Below, one piece after another: positions 13,501 to 28,500 of a stretch of DNA of 64,000 nucleotides. How positions within the stretch are numbered: position 1 is the first letter of the stretch; each line of letters starts with the position of its first letter. This DNA is from Echinometra lucunter (lineage: Eukaryota; Echinodermata; Echinoidea; Camarodonta; Echinometridae). The stretch spans positions 1,112,423 through 1,176,422 of the forward strand of contig JAPZVO010000022.1 in the NCBI GenBank assembly GCA_029962745.1, read 5' to 3'. A model generated the notes under the pieces. The model saw only the letters and a list, made by a program, of their open reading frames with translations. It had not been told where the DNA came from and did not search any database. Position numbers and translations under genes: made by a program.

Positions 13501-16500
13501 ACAAATTTTTTTGACATTTCACATCTCCCAAAATGCATCAAATCTCCCAAAATGCAGCTACTGTGTGCAGAAATTAACAAACGGTTCATTTTCATTCAGC
13601 CTGCCTTCATTTACATCTTCTTATGACAACACACCCCTGACAAACAAAAAAGGAAAATGCAGTCTTCAGAATATCACCCCCTAGCCATTACCCACCTGTC
13701 TCCATACTGATGGAGCTGAATCCACTCTGGAAGAGGGTCCCATGCTGAGGTGCCTGGGCCACCCTGTACACCAGCTGATCTAGAACAGTATCCAAGTCTG
13801 TGATGTCGGCAAGATACTCCCTGACGGAAACGATCCCTCCACGGTTCACGTGGAAGAGAGGGTTGGAGTCGCGGAAGACAGGTGGGGCATTGTCCCTTGG
13901 GAGCAGGCTGATGGTGAAGGGGAACGGTCCCATAGTGTTCGCTGAGGCGTCCAACCCATCAGTAACTAGAGGATAGAAGTACCATAAATATGCCTTTAAT
14001 CTATGAATCCAAAGCATCCTGCCTCATTCAAGCAACACAAATTCCTTATTTCAGAATACTTTCAGACCATTTTCACTGAAAATACTCAGGATGTACCACC
14101 TGAGTTCATCATATGTTTTCCTTCCATACAGCCATAGTATGAAGCCCTGTTTCTTTCTGGTTCATTTCCCTTTCCTGTCTAATTCAAGACCTGAACATAA
14201 TAGGATGTTTTTTAGTTTGTTGCTTGCAATGACTTGATCTTGAAATTCTACTCTTATTCAGTTAAAGGGCTGGGAAAATACATATTTAGAGCAATGCACA
14301 TGCCATTTTGATATCAATATTTTCATATTTTTTCATATTTTTCAAATAAATGTCATATTCTAATTTCATATTCTAATTTCAATTTCCCATTTCAATTTCC
14401 AATTTCAATTTCCAATTTGAATATATATATTCCAATATAAATCATAATATCACCTTCTTCTGATCTGACCACTGCAGACATGCCCAACCTCGAGGACTGA
14501 CAGATGATGGAGGATATTACTCGCATTTGAATTGTCATTTAAATTCCAATTCCAATTTCAATTGCAACATCAACTGCAATTTCAATTCCCACTTCACTTC
14601 CACTCACCTGAGAATTGGAAGGTGACATTCCTTGAGACATGTCCCACGTCCAAGACAGATGGCCGATAGAGGATCCTTCCAGCATTGATGTCCGCCTGGG
14701 TAAAGATGGTAATTGGTAGGAAAGGTGCATCCAGGTTGACAATGCTCCCATCCCGTTGGCTCAGGGGTGTGGTGATGTTGTAGATGATGTTGCGGTCAGG
14801 GCTGTCGGGGTCAGTAAAGGCCAGGTAGGTCCTGGAGAAGGGAGTCAGCTGATCCTCAAGAACCTAAAATAACAAGATGTGAAAACTAAATTATTTTAAT
14901 CCACATTATCACCACCATCACCATCGCCAGCATCACCATCGTCATCATCATCATCACCATTGCCATCACCATCATCACCATCACATTCATCAACACAATC
15001 ATCATCAACATCACCATCATCATCATCATCATTATCATTATAAATCTACTTACAGGCATGCCTAAAGGAGGAGTAACCTGTGGCACCAGTCTGGGTGGCT
15101 CGTCATTGCTAGGCATGACCTCAATGTTGAACACCTGGCCTGATAGGACATTTGGTGGCTCCGCAGAGTCGGATACCTGACAGATAAAACATATTACAAA
15201 AACAAGTATTAAAAAAACCAACTATTTCTATATGGTGTTAAAATACCAACTTTAACATGAACAAGTACATGTAAAGTCTAATATATATAGACAAGCAGTT
15301 TAATAGACTTTTCATTTCAGACTGAGATTTCAGAAGCTTTTTTTTTTTGCAAATCATCAACAAGACTCATGGATCATGCAAGGATATTAAACAATCAAAT
15401 GAGAGTTCTTACCATTATTCATGTTAACTTCCAATCTCTAACTTTCCATCTGTAATCTAACAAAGTAACATCATTCATGAATTTAAACAATATTCAGAGA
15501 GAATATCCTCTTTCACTTTTCAAGCACTGACCTCAAACATGAAGAAATCTGAGAAAGCCTCAGCACCAGAGTTCTTGTAGTAGATGTAGCCCTGGTCTAT
15601 GTCCCTCTGTAAAAATGTCATCATACGGCTCTCCATCTTCCCGTTACCAAGGTCCGTCCAACCATCAGCTACTCCGCCCTGGGTCACAGGGACTACCATC
15701 ACGATGGAACCTGATACGAGAGAAAGGAATAAGAAAGGAAGTGCACGAGGTACAAATATTAATGTCATCTGATGGAATCTTAACATTTTCTTCAATGTCT
15801 CACATGTACAACCCATTGGCCTGCACCACCATCACATTGCTAAGGTCTGATCATCAGTCGGCTAAGCCGCTCTGACTGACAGGAAGTAATGTACCATTGA
15901 AATGGAACCTGGGATGACAAGAGGGGGGAGCGATAAAAAAATAATAAATTATTTCATCTGGGCCCTCTGGAATAAAGGGTAGTACATGTAACTGATCTGA
16001 ATTGATCACATTTAAAGTTGAGTTTAATATCAATCGTAACTTCGCTTTTTGGAGGTGTGCAGTCATTAACTTTTTATATTGAAAAGAGGAGTTGCCATGA
16101 ATTTGCATCAATTGTAATTTTCTATAACATAAAACACTAAATTACATGCATAGTTCTTACTTGCCTTTTCCATCAACTCCATATCAAACTAAAACCAAGC
16201 ATGTACATATATCGAACTCCCAGTGTAGACTAAGCCCTTGTCTCATATCTACAAAAAGGGCTTAGTCTATACTGGTGTCAAACACAGCCTTTTCTTAAAC
16301 TCACCATGCCTAGGGTTGTTGGTAGGAGGAGTGAGTGTGTAGATGAGTTCAGAATCAGGAGAGTCAACATCTTGAGCTCGAAGGTGATCACTCGAGATGA
16401 GCAGAAGCCCACCTTCTCTCACTGAACCTTGAATATTGTTCACTAAGATTGGTCCACGGTCATCCTGGAATGGAGAAAAGAAATAAAATATTTCATATCT

Positions 16501-19500
16501 TTTTTTCATTATTTCACACCTTAAAAGTCTCTGAAAATTTCATTCAATATTTGTCATGTATGTATTTCCATTTTTCCTGTGTACTTGCCAAGAACAACAT
16601 CCAAATATCTTTATACTACGCCTCTGCCTGCATTAAAGGCATTGGTTAACATTGTTATGATTTTTAAAAAATCTTGTTTCGTTACTTGAAAATGGGATAA
16701 ACATAAGGGTTATAGTGTAAAAATACCAGTCTGAAAGTTTCAAAGTATAATATCCACAGGAAGTATTTTAAAATATCAAAAATGTGAACCAATGTTTGAA
16801 AAATATATGAGGGTCGGTTGCACAGAATAGACATAAGGAGTGCACATGCGCGTATGTCTCACCTTACCGTAATGTGTGTATTGGTGTATCACGCGGCGGG
16901 AGGCACATAACGGCATTTTCAAATTCAAGCAAAGTGGTCCTCTCAGTGATTGTCTCGTGAGACGAAGGATAATAAAATCGCCATTTGCGTCCAACTTGCA
17001 CTTTTTCATTCCAAATTATGGTTGGTTTCAGGATTTTTGAGTACAAATACAAGTACTCATACACATGTTTCATCTTAGTTTGAGAATTTTTAAAATCAGC
17101 TGCTCACAAAGTTAGCCAATGCCTTTAACATGGATATGAAACTTTTTAGCATAACAACACTGATTTCTCAAAAAAACAACTTTGTTCACCAAAAATACAT
17201 ACTGCTCCTAACAATCAATTAATCAATCAATTAATCAATCAATCAATATAACAAAAATTAAGTATGAATACTTTTCATATTTCATAGTCATAAAAATTTT
17301 ATACAAGTGCATGTGAATATTATCTTACCCTGGGAATTATGTGGATATTGAAGAGTACGTTGAGAATGTTATGACCATCAGACACTTGCAGCACAATGAC
17401 ATCATATTCTGTTTCGCTGCCATCATGGACGTAGTTGATGTGGCCCATTCTCAAATCCTCCAGACTGAATTGCCTGAGTCTAGTTCTATCTGGTAGGCGG
17501 ATCAGCTTGCCATGTTTTGGACCATCGATGACAGAGATAACCACCATGTCAGGATTATCGTCATCATGAATCTGGAGATTCTGACCCGTTGAGAGCTGAC
17601 CGATCTCGCCCTCAATGACAACAAGAGGCTCGTTGCGGGTGACATACGGTGCATGCGGAGAGACAATGACGATCCCCACATCCTCTGGCTCTGAATAGAA
17701 CATGCGATCGCTGACTTTCATGGTGACATATCCATGAAGGGTGCTCTTTGCATTGTGCGTATACCTCACTTCCCCAGCAACAAGCTCGGGGTAGGTGAAG
17801 GTATCACGAGCTTGCATGACAACGCTGTTCCCACGATCGATCTTGACCAGCTCGCCATTCGTTGGTGGGCTGATGAGGATGAAGAGGAGGTTGCTGTTGC
17901 TCGTGTCAGGATCAAAGGCAGTGAAAAATGACGTATCTAAGACTTGAATGCCTCCTATGCCGGTAGTGATAGAGCCGTTCACATACAGCGATGGTGGGTA
18001 GACGTTAGCTGCAAGGAGAATACAGAACAAGTTTAATTAAACTGAACTGATGCTAGAAATGTTACTTAGACAATCAATATCACAATATTTCATAACAGGA
18101 CAGGCCTTTATTGCAATTAATGCAAGAGTTCAGATCTGCACATAATACATGGTATCGTTTCTTGTCATACAAGTACATCCCACAAAGGAATCAATACATC
18201 ATGTATCAGTGTGACTAAAAAAAAGTAATTATTTCACTCACTTAATATTCTTAACTAATTAAATTGATACAACTGATAGTCCCTTTCGAACAGGGACTTT
18301 ACACACACTTATTATAGATGTGCACAGAAAGAGAAATGATGTACTCAACCTTCACAGACATTGTTGAGAGGATTGGCGTAGTAACCGTCTCCACAGTCCA
18401 GCACACATCGGCTCCTGAGGAGGAAGGTACCCTGCATGCAGGTGACACACTCTATGGGTGTGGCACAGGCAACACATCCTTGGGAACACTCTGTAAAGGA
18501 AATGAAATAAGATTATAATAAGTCTGATTGCTTGACAATTTGCTAAACTGGTCCTTTTGAAGTGTCATCACTGTTTAAGTTGCTCATATACGCTCTCTGT
18601 AGATTGTGAAGTGCTCCACAACGACATGGAAAGGTGCTCTATCAAATAACGTATAAACGCAATCAGATACAGCAGGATTTGATATAATTGTTCTGACAAG
18701 ATGTCTTTCAAAAGCATGAGAACTATCTCACAAACTTTTTGCATTAAAAGAGTGCATGAAGGTAGAAGATGGCATCACCACCACATAATACCTTTGTATT
18801 AGTCCATTTTGACAAGTTTACACACTACAACACTAAACATTTCATGGTGCACAATTTCTTTATGCCTTGATTCAAGTAAATCTGTCCTCTCAATGTACAT
18901 GTACTTTTCAGCAAGTTTGTCAAATTGTCAATGGATATGTACATGCATGAATGCGACTGTATGCTTACTTGCATAGAGTAAAAGTAGACTGACATTCAAA
19001 CAGGTCAGTCAGGATTTTAATCAAACTTAAAGGCATTGGCTAACTTTGTGAGCAGCTGATTTAAAAAATTCTCAAACTAAGATGAAACATGTGTATGAGT
19101 ACTTGTATTTGTACTCAAAAACACTGAAATCAACCATAATTTGGAATGAAAAAGTGTAAGTTAGACGCAAACAGCGATTTTATTATCCTTCGTCTCACGA
19201 GACACTCACTAAGAGGACCGCTTTGCTTGAATTTGAAAATGCCGTTATGTGCCTCCCACCGCGTGATACGCCAATACACACAGTACGGTAAGGTGAGTCA
19301 TACGCGCATGCGCACTCCTTATGTCTATTCTGTGCAATCGACCCTCGTATATTTTTCAAACATTGGTTGACATTTTTTATATTTAAACATACTTTCTGTG
19401 GAAATTATACTTTGAAACTTTCAGACTGGTATTTTTACACTATAACCCTTATGTTTATCCCATTTTCAAGTAACAAAACGAGATTTTTTAAAATCATAAC

Positions 19501-22500
19501 AATGTTAACCAATGTCTTTATTGCTTCTCACCTATGCAAGTGTGTGTGCCATAATCACTGAAGTATCCCACTGGACATTGCATCACACACTGTGTATCGA
19601 GGAGGAGTCGTGGAGGCTGGCAGGATGTACACAACCCTGACCCTCGACAGGTTAGACACTCATCTCCGCATTCTAAGAAGAATAAGATGACAAATTGATC
19701 ACAATTTATCTTCGTTGGTATTCATAACAGATTCACTATGCTAACCACTTTGTGAGTGAAGGAAAGCAGAGTGTGATCATTTCACATAAAGCAACAACAA
19801 GAAGAACAACACAATGTAATCAGGAATACAATATATACCAGGTTGATTCAGAAGAACAATATTTACCAGTAAATGAGTATATTGTATAAACACAAACAAC
19901 AGTGTATAACACACAATGTATATAGCCATGTATACAGCATGGGCCATAAAAGTGAAGTTGTCTGTGCAGTAAGGATACATTGTTGTAAGACTTCTGTGGT
20001 AGATTTCTCAGGATTTATTATCCTAGAATGGAATTTGTGTGAATGTTAACAAAAGGTTATTAGGAGTAAGCGTCTTGGACGATCTTTAGGGGTTAGTGGT
20101 TAATCCATTCGTGACATAGGTCCACATTTTGTGGTTTGGCCTAATATCTTTTGATGCAAAGCCCTAAAAATCATTCCAAAGACATGAGCAGAAAAGGCAA
20201 AAAATTCTACACAAACTGTGCCCTTTTTGGTTGCGTCAATATTCGTTGTTTGATGCTGAAAATTTTTTAAAGGAAAATAAGCATTAAAATCCTTCAATTA
20301 GCAATGCGATAGAAAGTTTAAAATCACCGTTTTTCCATGCAAATTGGCAACTTTTTTACTTCTCATCATAATTTCTGTCAATTTATATTCATTTCAGATA
20401 CATGACGTTTTGTACGAAAAATGTAGCAATAAAATAAAAATGTTGGTGTTGCCAATTTGAAGAATAAAAGCTGATCAAATTAGGCTTTAAATAATTCCTG
20501 TCACGAATGGGTAGTGGGATCCATCCCTTAGCTTGAGCCTGTCCATACACTGTGTGCAGTCATCAGTAACCCTTGGCACCCTCTCCCCCTCCCCTTCCAT
20601 TCCCCATGTCATAATAAATAAACGAGCCCCTGAGAGAGAACAGAACTAAAATGATTATTTCTCACCTCTGCACTCTCCCCTTGACTCATAGTAGCTGTCC
20701 CCACACGATGTAACGCAGGATCCGTCCCTGAGCTTGAGTCCATCCATACACTGTGTGCAGTCATTGGGTCCTGGACCATTGCAGGAGTTACAGCTCCAGT
20801 CACACTCTGTAAGAACAGAAAGTATGGATCAAAGCTAACTTAGAATTGGTCGGAATAAAACATAATTGTTAACTTGGAAGTGCTTTCCAGTTCCCTTGGA
20901 AACTTCAATTACTCGATCATCAAAGATTATGTGAAACAGTCAAATCACCTATCTCCAGACCAGGCTATGAATATTCCCTAAGTTTCAGTCTCTAAAAGTG
21001 CATGTTTTCAGTTTATCCACAACAAGAGCAATATGTAAAGGCATGAAAAATTAATCATTTGGGGCCCATAACACAAAGGTTTGAGATCAATCGCAAATTA
21101 ATTTATGACAACCATTCTGATTGGTCCAGGGTCATCTCTTTGAACAAGATGCGCATGAAACAATGGTCTTGATTGGCTGTTACAACTTTGCCAGTGATTG
21201 CAAATTTTTGTGTTACGGGGCCATGGTGTCACAATCTATACAGATGACATCTGTGTGATATTGTATTCTTGATCACACTCATATCGGATGCAGAATGAGG
21301 CTAAGTTACTTTATAGGAGGCTACCACTGCTGTGCTCAGCCTTCACAAAACTCTTTTATATCAGATAATCAGTTAAGAGACCAGGAAAGCTGCTATGAAA
21401 ATGCCTTGTCTATAGAACATAACAATAGAATGCTCATATCTTACTAAAAATGAATAGGGCTAATAATGTTTATTACATCAATTATAGGCACTGCTTTCCA
21501 TAGATGATATATGTGATCATGCAATGTCTATAATCTAAACTAACCTCTGCAAAGTCTTGTGACTGGATCTAGATAGTACTGCTCTGCACAGACGGAGGAA
21601 CATTCTCCAAACTGGAGGACATCAGAAGGATCTCTACATACAAGACACTCAAAGGAACTCACACACTCCAGGCAATCCAGATGACATGCTGATAAGAAAA
21701 ATTGTCAATCAAATTAAACTTCTTCAATCGCTACGATACACGGTGTGGCAAAAAGTTAAATGTAAATTTGGAATAGCAAGATATGACAATAAAACAAGTG
21801 AGCACAATTAGTCATTAAGAGAAAAGGATCAATATTTTTCTTTTCAGACATGAAACAGAGCAACACTAGTCCGCAACCTAGAAAGAAAGCCACTTCTTCT
21901 TCTACGAGGATGTTAAAGGTTACCATCTATCTCATAGCTTGCAATGCAGGAACGAGCTATTGCTGCAGCAGCAATTAATGTTCTCACTTTCAATCAAAAT
22001 GGACAAAAGGTACAGAAATACTTAAGATTAACAAGGCGTTTGCGATGTTGTGTCTCGCCCACTTGTGAAAATAACTAGAAATATCGCGATCTGTGATGGC
22101 ACACAACAGAACTGTATCGAAAGCTCATTGTGAAATAACTGGGATGGAATAACATTTGATAAAATATGAGAAGGGTTTTTTATGAAATGGTACTGCATTT
22201 TCACGTGCATGTACTTTCCCTGCTTCTACTCTCATCCCTCTGATATGAGTAACATTGTATGATTGATATTTTACATGTGTGGAGTTGAAAAGTGTTTGTG
22301 GTTGTAGTGAAGCTGAGGGCTGCAGATGATGTAGTGTGATAATGAGCTTATAATTTAGAGAAAAGAAATACGAGAACAGTTATGTTTTGTTAAGAAGAAG
22401 GGTTAGTGAGTAAAATCTTTTATGGTATATTGAATACTGCCACAGGAAAAAAAAAAAGCATGCATAAAATTGAAGAGAACAGAAAACTGATCCCTCAGCC

Positions 22501-25500
22501 ACTTTGCACTGAGTATTTATGTATAGTTTTAATATTCTTTCAAGTGCAAAATGTTGCCTGGCACCCGCAAGATAGACGCGGATAACCTGTCAGGGGTAAA
22601 TTGACTAATTAGATAGAGGTTAAAGGCAGCATTTTGTTAATAATTAGTAAAAAGCATGCCTGAAATTGATGAGAACACCAGATTTGAATGCTGAACATAA
22701 TAATTGTAATATGGTATGCATGTAAATTGAGTTTGTGCCTGCCTGTGAAGCCTGTAAAAAACTGAGACCAACAAATAAGCACTCTAAACAAACAGCATCA
22801 AAATCAGCTGCAAAATAGAGAAGTAGTATTTACTAGCAGAAATCTGCATGAGTAATTTTTACATAATTCTACATTACGAATGTTTACACAATATCTGTGT
22901 ACAAGTTCAGAAGCGTCACCTATGATTATCAGTTGAGCAATCAGATTCAACACTGGACAAGAAATGACAGAGGAAAAGCAAATTCAAGAATTTGAAAACA
23001 TCTGTAACATATGACCTCCAATGACCTTTCACCTTATCATGTGAAGTCCAACAGAATGATAACATGCACTTCCCCTTAGTGATCTGCAACCCAAGTTTGA
23101 CTGAAAAGTGTGACACGGTTGCAAAGTTTTGTGTCATAAGAGAGTCTTGCACGTAAACTTTAACCGTTCAACGTTTGACCTGTAATGACCTTTGACCTGA
23201 CCATGTGACCTCTGACTGGACCATAACATGCAGGTCCCCTTAGTGCATCTACAACCCAAGTTTGATAGATAAGTGTCACATGGTTGCAGAGTTTTGTGTC
23301 ATAAGAGAGTCTTGCACGTAAACTTTAATGTTTGACCTGAAATGACCTTTGACCTTACCATGTGACCTATGACTGGACCATAACATGCAGGTCCCCTTAG
23401 TGCATCGACAACCCAAGTTTGATAGATAAGTGTCACACGGTTGCAGAGTTTTGAGTCATAAGAGAGTCTTGCACGTAAACTTCAACGTTTGACCTGAAAT
23501 GACCTTTGACCTTACCATGTGACCTCTGACTGGACCATAACATGCAGGTCCCCTCAGTGCATCTACAACCCAAGTTTGGTTGAAAAGTGAGTCACGGTTG
23601 CAAAGTTATGTGTGATAAGAGAGTCTTGCACGTCAACTTTAACATTTGACCTGAAATGACCTTTGACCTTACCATGTGACCTCTGACTGGACAATAAGAT
23701 GCAGGTCCCCTTAGTGCATCTACAACCCAAGTTTGATTGAACAGTGTCACACAGTTGCAGAGTTTTGTGTCATAAGAGAGTCTTGCACGTAAATTTTAAC
23801 GTTTGACCTAAAATGACCTTTGACCTTACCATGTGACCTCTGACTAGAGCATAACATGCAGGTCCGCTTAGGGCATCTACAACCCAAGTTTGGTTGAAAA
23901 GTGAGTCACGGTTGCAGAGTTTTGTGTCATAAGAGAGTCTTGCACGTAAACTTTAACGTTTGACCTGAAATGACCTTTGACCTTACCATGTGACCTCTGA
24001 CTGGACCATAACATGCAGGTCCCCTTAGTGCATCTACAACCCAAGTTTGGTTGAAAAGTGAGTCACGGTTGCCAAGTTATCTTTCATAACGTTTGTGACG
24101 GACGGACGGACGGACGACGGACGGACGACGGACGGACGACGGACGGACGACGGACGGACGACGGACGGACGACGGACGGACGACATTTGGATCCCTTAGT
24201 CTCGCCTTCACCTCCGGTGGGCGAGACAAAAACTAAACAATGTCATCATTTGAAAAGAACAAAGTTTAGAGTGTCTTTTCAAACAGGTAACTTTCCCTCT
24301 CTTTGAATTTAACTGAGATGAAGAAGCTTTAGTTCTAAAATTTATCTTACCTTTACATATTCCACCATCATTGAAGTATCCTCCATGGCATTCAGTAGAG
24401 CACATGTTGGTATGTGTGAGGACGTGACCACCATGACAAGATGAACAGTCAAAGACTCCTCCTGATGTACATGTCCTGCATGATGAATGACACTCTGCAA
24501 AAAGAACAAACATTAGACTGATATGGAGGAATCTCAATATGAAGAACACAGTTGCGACAAACTCTTCTTATAACAGGCTGATTTTGCTGGCATTATCATT
24601 CTTTTTTCTTTTGCTTGTTATCCCTGATATAAGACAGCAGGCAATTTCCTTGGACCAAGGGAATGTGTTATGAAATTTTCCACTAATCATACTTTTGTGT
24701 ATGGCTTCATGATACATTCTTTACATATGCCCCAAACCCTAAGAGGTGTTGTGGCTCAGTGGATAAGTCTCCGGACTTTGAACCCCGAGGTCCGTGGTTC
24801 GAATCCCTGCCGCGGCACTAATGTCCTTTGGCAAGACATGAATCTACATTTGCCACGTCTTTCGGATGGTGACATTAAAGGTCGGTCCCAGACGTAAAAA
24901 ATCAGAATTGACTGATACACGTCTGTAAAAACCCAATTCACCACCACCCAAACCCTATACTCTAACAATCTAGTTGATTGCATGTAATTTCCTTCCTCAA
25001 TTATTCTATTATCTTTTCTTTGTGACTGAATTATTCAACTCTCTATATTCCATCAGGTTCCCTAAAGAAAGAAAATTGTTCAATTTCGTTGAACTTTAGT
25101 TAAATTGATTTCAAATCAACATCATCAAATTCATTCCAATTCAATTCAATACACAATTTAAGAGAAAAAGAAAATAGAATGTTACATGCATACAAATCTC
25201 ATCACCCAAAATTAATGATTTATACCTTTGCACATGCCAGATGGATCCAGATAGAAACCAGTGCCGCAGTCTGATACACAGGTGTCCCCCAAGGGGTACT
25301 GACTGCCACCCCCTCCTGAACACTGGGTGCATCGACTACCCTGACCTTCAGGATTCGCAAAACAGGTGCCACACTCTGAGTTACACTCTGGGGAAGGACA
25401 GAAAAGTACATAGGATCATTTAATACCCATATTTTTAGAGTAAGATACATGGAAAGAGGAAATGTCCTTAAACAGGTGGTAGTTTGAAGATATATTGGGC

Positions 25501-28500
25501 TGAGAAAGAGTGCTCTAGGGATATCAAAATGGTGTCTTTCAAAACAGACAATCCATTACATCTATTTTTGTACTTAATACATTACATGTACATCAATACA
25601 TTCATTTTGTTTTGGCAACAGTTATCATGCACATGGAACTACTGGGTGACAGAGGTCTGTTAAGTTCTGAGCTTGCATTTTTTTAATCTTTGAATTGGCA
25701 AACACAACTGTGACGAAATGGTCGAAAAACTTTTTTTTCCAATGGCAGAATGCATGTTCTTGTGTGTTAATGCCCCCTCTAAACAACAAATGACCTTCAA
25801 ACATACCATACGTACTGTTCCATCTATCCAGATGTTCGAAAGTCTTGAAATTAAAGGTACTGTCCAAAGCTAGTCTCACATATAAAGATGCTTTCCACAT
25901 AAATGCGCAACTGTTTTTAAGTTAAACGTAAGTAAGTTTGCACCTCGGAGAATATCCAAAACATTACCTTGACATAGTCCCAAAGAGCCTGGATACTGGG
26001 ATGAGCCACATCCAGGGGTACAGATACCTCCCTCCAGAGTGTCAGGACCATTACAGGAGGTACACTGATTGGAGTCTGGCCCATTGCACGTTGCACAGCT
26101 TGGATGACATTCTTGAATGAAACACAAGATAAGATGCAAACTCAAGGAGGGAATTGCAGGCACGTCATCATAAGGAATAAAGGTCATATTATTGACAATG
26201 ATTCACCAGCCTCTTAGGGGGATTTCCAATACTTGCATCAAGAAGAAATGAGCACAACTTTTCATTTAATCATTAGGATTTACTTCATTAGGATTCAAAT
26301 CAGGAAATTACAGGCACGCCATCACAGGAATAAAGGTCACATAATTTACAATGATTCACCAGCCTCATAGGGGCATTTTTTAGTATTTGTAACAAGAATG
26401 AATAAGCACAACTTTTCACTTAATCATTAGGATTATTTTGAATGACCAAAGGAACTTCTGATTGTGGCATGTTTCATATTGTATGTTTAAGCAAATAAAA
26501 ACAGTGTTTGCATGTAATATTGCTTAATATCTGATATGGAAAATTACACTTATCTCTGTAAGGTACAGTACATATTGCATAGCGAAACAATGTGGTGCAA
26601 AAAGATACATAAAGAACACAAATACATATTATTGTCTGTATTGTCTGTTTTCTGGACAAGTCTTTTCGCCACTCTGTTTCGCTAATAAAAGCTACCTTAG
26701 ACAAGGGAAGTGTTTCATGAAGAGTCTTGTCAGTGATTTTCACTGACAAAGTTGCTCTCAGCCAATCAGATGCAAGGATTTCAGTAGCTTATAACAGTTG
26801 TCAGTGAAAATCACTGACAAGACTATTCATGAAACACTCCAAAGTTGTTCCATGTTGGAGACCTTGGTAAACCCAAAGGAGGCATTTTTAGATTATAAAC
26901 AATGTAAGGGCTCCCTCTTCTTTGAAGAATTCATGAAACGCTCCAAAGTTGTTCCATGTTGGAGACCTTGGTAAACCCAAAGGAGGCATTTTTAGATTAT
27001 AAACAATGTGAAGGCTCCCTCTTCTTTGAAGAACTTACCAACACATATTCCATCAACATCCACCTGCCTGTCATTACAGCTCCTCACACAGTATCCATGG
27101 TTCAGGAGCAGTGGTGGTCGACATGACAGGCAAGCATCAATGGGGGAATCAGAACATGTCAGACAGGATGGGTTACAAGCTGGAATTTGATAAAAGAACA
27201 CAGAGAAATGGTTGTGAGTGTGACTTTGACTAGTTTATATACTGTATTGAGCTGATAATTTTGCTTGCGACTGGAAACAAAATGTTTTAGCATTAAATTA
27301 AGCAAAGACTGCTACTCATAAGAACATGGTAACTTATGAAATTAAGACTTCAAACAGAGATTTATTACATCTAGAACTTATGGCCTTTGAAAATCTTCCC
27401 ACTTTTCATGAAAGCATATAATATAGAAAAACCAAATGCATAAACAGTACACAATAAATGTTGCAATTTGTTGCTTCACTGCTGTATATCCCTACTGTTG
27501 TAACACCATATGCCTTAAGGACTTTGGTCAGAGATGAACTACGACAGTATTACTTTGATACTACACTACATTGCTAGATTACTAGCAGTGACTAGATAAA
27601 GATTTCTCCCACTTATTTCTCCTCTTAATGATCTTTGGTAGCTTCTGCAGTCTTCCTTTGTCGAAGTTGCCAAAGTAGGATTTCTAATTCAAACAAACTT
27701 GAAATAATCACTATGCTCACATATCTTATTGTATGAAATTAACCAGACTTAAGAGATTTGCTGGAGAGTCCTGACCAGATGCAAGACAATACACGTAGCT
27801 TGAAACAGAAAAAGAACTCTCATGTTATCCTTCACTTTGCTCTTTAACCCATCAGTGACAGGAATTATTTAAAGCCTAATTTGATCAGCTTTTATTCTTC
27901 AAATTGGCAACACCAACATCTTTATTTTATTGCTACATTTTTCTTATCAATGTCATGTATCTGAAATGAATACATATTGACAGAAATTATGAGAAGTCAA
28001 AAAGTTGCCAATTTGCAGGGGGAAACGGTGATTTTAAACCTTCTATCACATTGCCAATTTAAGGATTTTAATGCTTATTTTCCTTTTAAAAATTTTCAGT
28101 ATCAAACAACGAATATTGACGCAACCAAAATGGGCACAGTTTGTGTAGAATTTTTTGCTGTTTCTGCTCATGTATTTGGTATGATTTTTAGGGCTTTACA
28201 TCAAAAGATATTAGGCCAAACCACAAAATGCGGACCTCTGTCACGAATGGGTTAAAGCTTTATTCACATTACTTACGTAAACAGATGCCATTTGCACTTG
28301 GGAAGTATCCCTCAATACAGGTGGGTGAACAAGCCCCTTGGACCTGCCCCCTGAAAGGTGGTCTGCTCTGCACCATCTCGCTGGCTGCCCTGCATGATGT
28401 ACAATCTGATGGGCCTGGACCTTCACACTGATGGCAGGAGGAGTCACAGCCTACAAAATTTGGGAGAGACAAAAAGAGAAATTGTAATAACCACATAAGA

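Larger units (their letters stand above)
22051..24228. mobile_element. Minisatellite-bearing element with TGTCTCGCCCAC ends
   Basis: Left end TGTCTCGCCCAC (22,051) and right end GTGGGCGAGACA (24,217) are 12-bp inverted repeats. Inside are about 900 bp of unique sequence, a 157-bp tandem array and an 11-bp GGACGGACGAC array. The right end folds into a GTCTCGCC…GGGCGAGAC hairpin. The 47.1-48.7 kb element has the same architecture. Fills most of intron e19-e20. Class uncertain. Confidence 0.6.

Noticed and set aside
19146..19370. A 74-codon open frame kept in all three MITE A copies
   Set aside because: Differences between copies are mostly amino-acid-changing, as expected of young neutral copies; no family match or start context supports a gene.
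23005..24085. CRISPR array, because of regular spacing
   Set aside because: The whole 157-bp unit repeats, with no unique spacers, in a eukaryotic intron.
24058..24306. Asp/Gly/Arg-rich frame
   Set aside because: Translation of the GGACGGACGAC minisatellite.
24752..24815. tRNA gene
   Set aside because: A and B boxes are present, but the stems do not pair well and a SINE tail follows.
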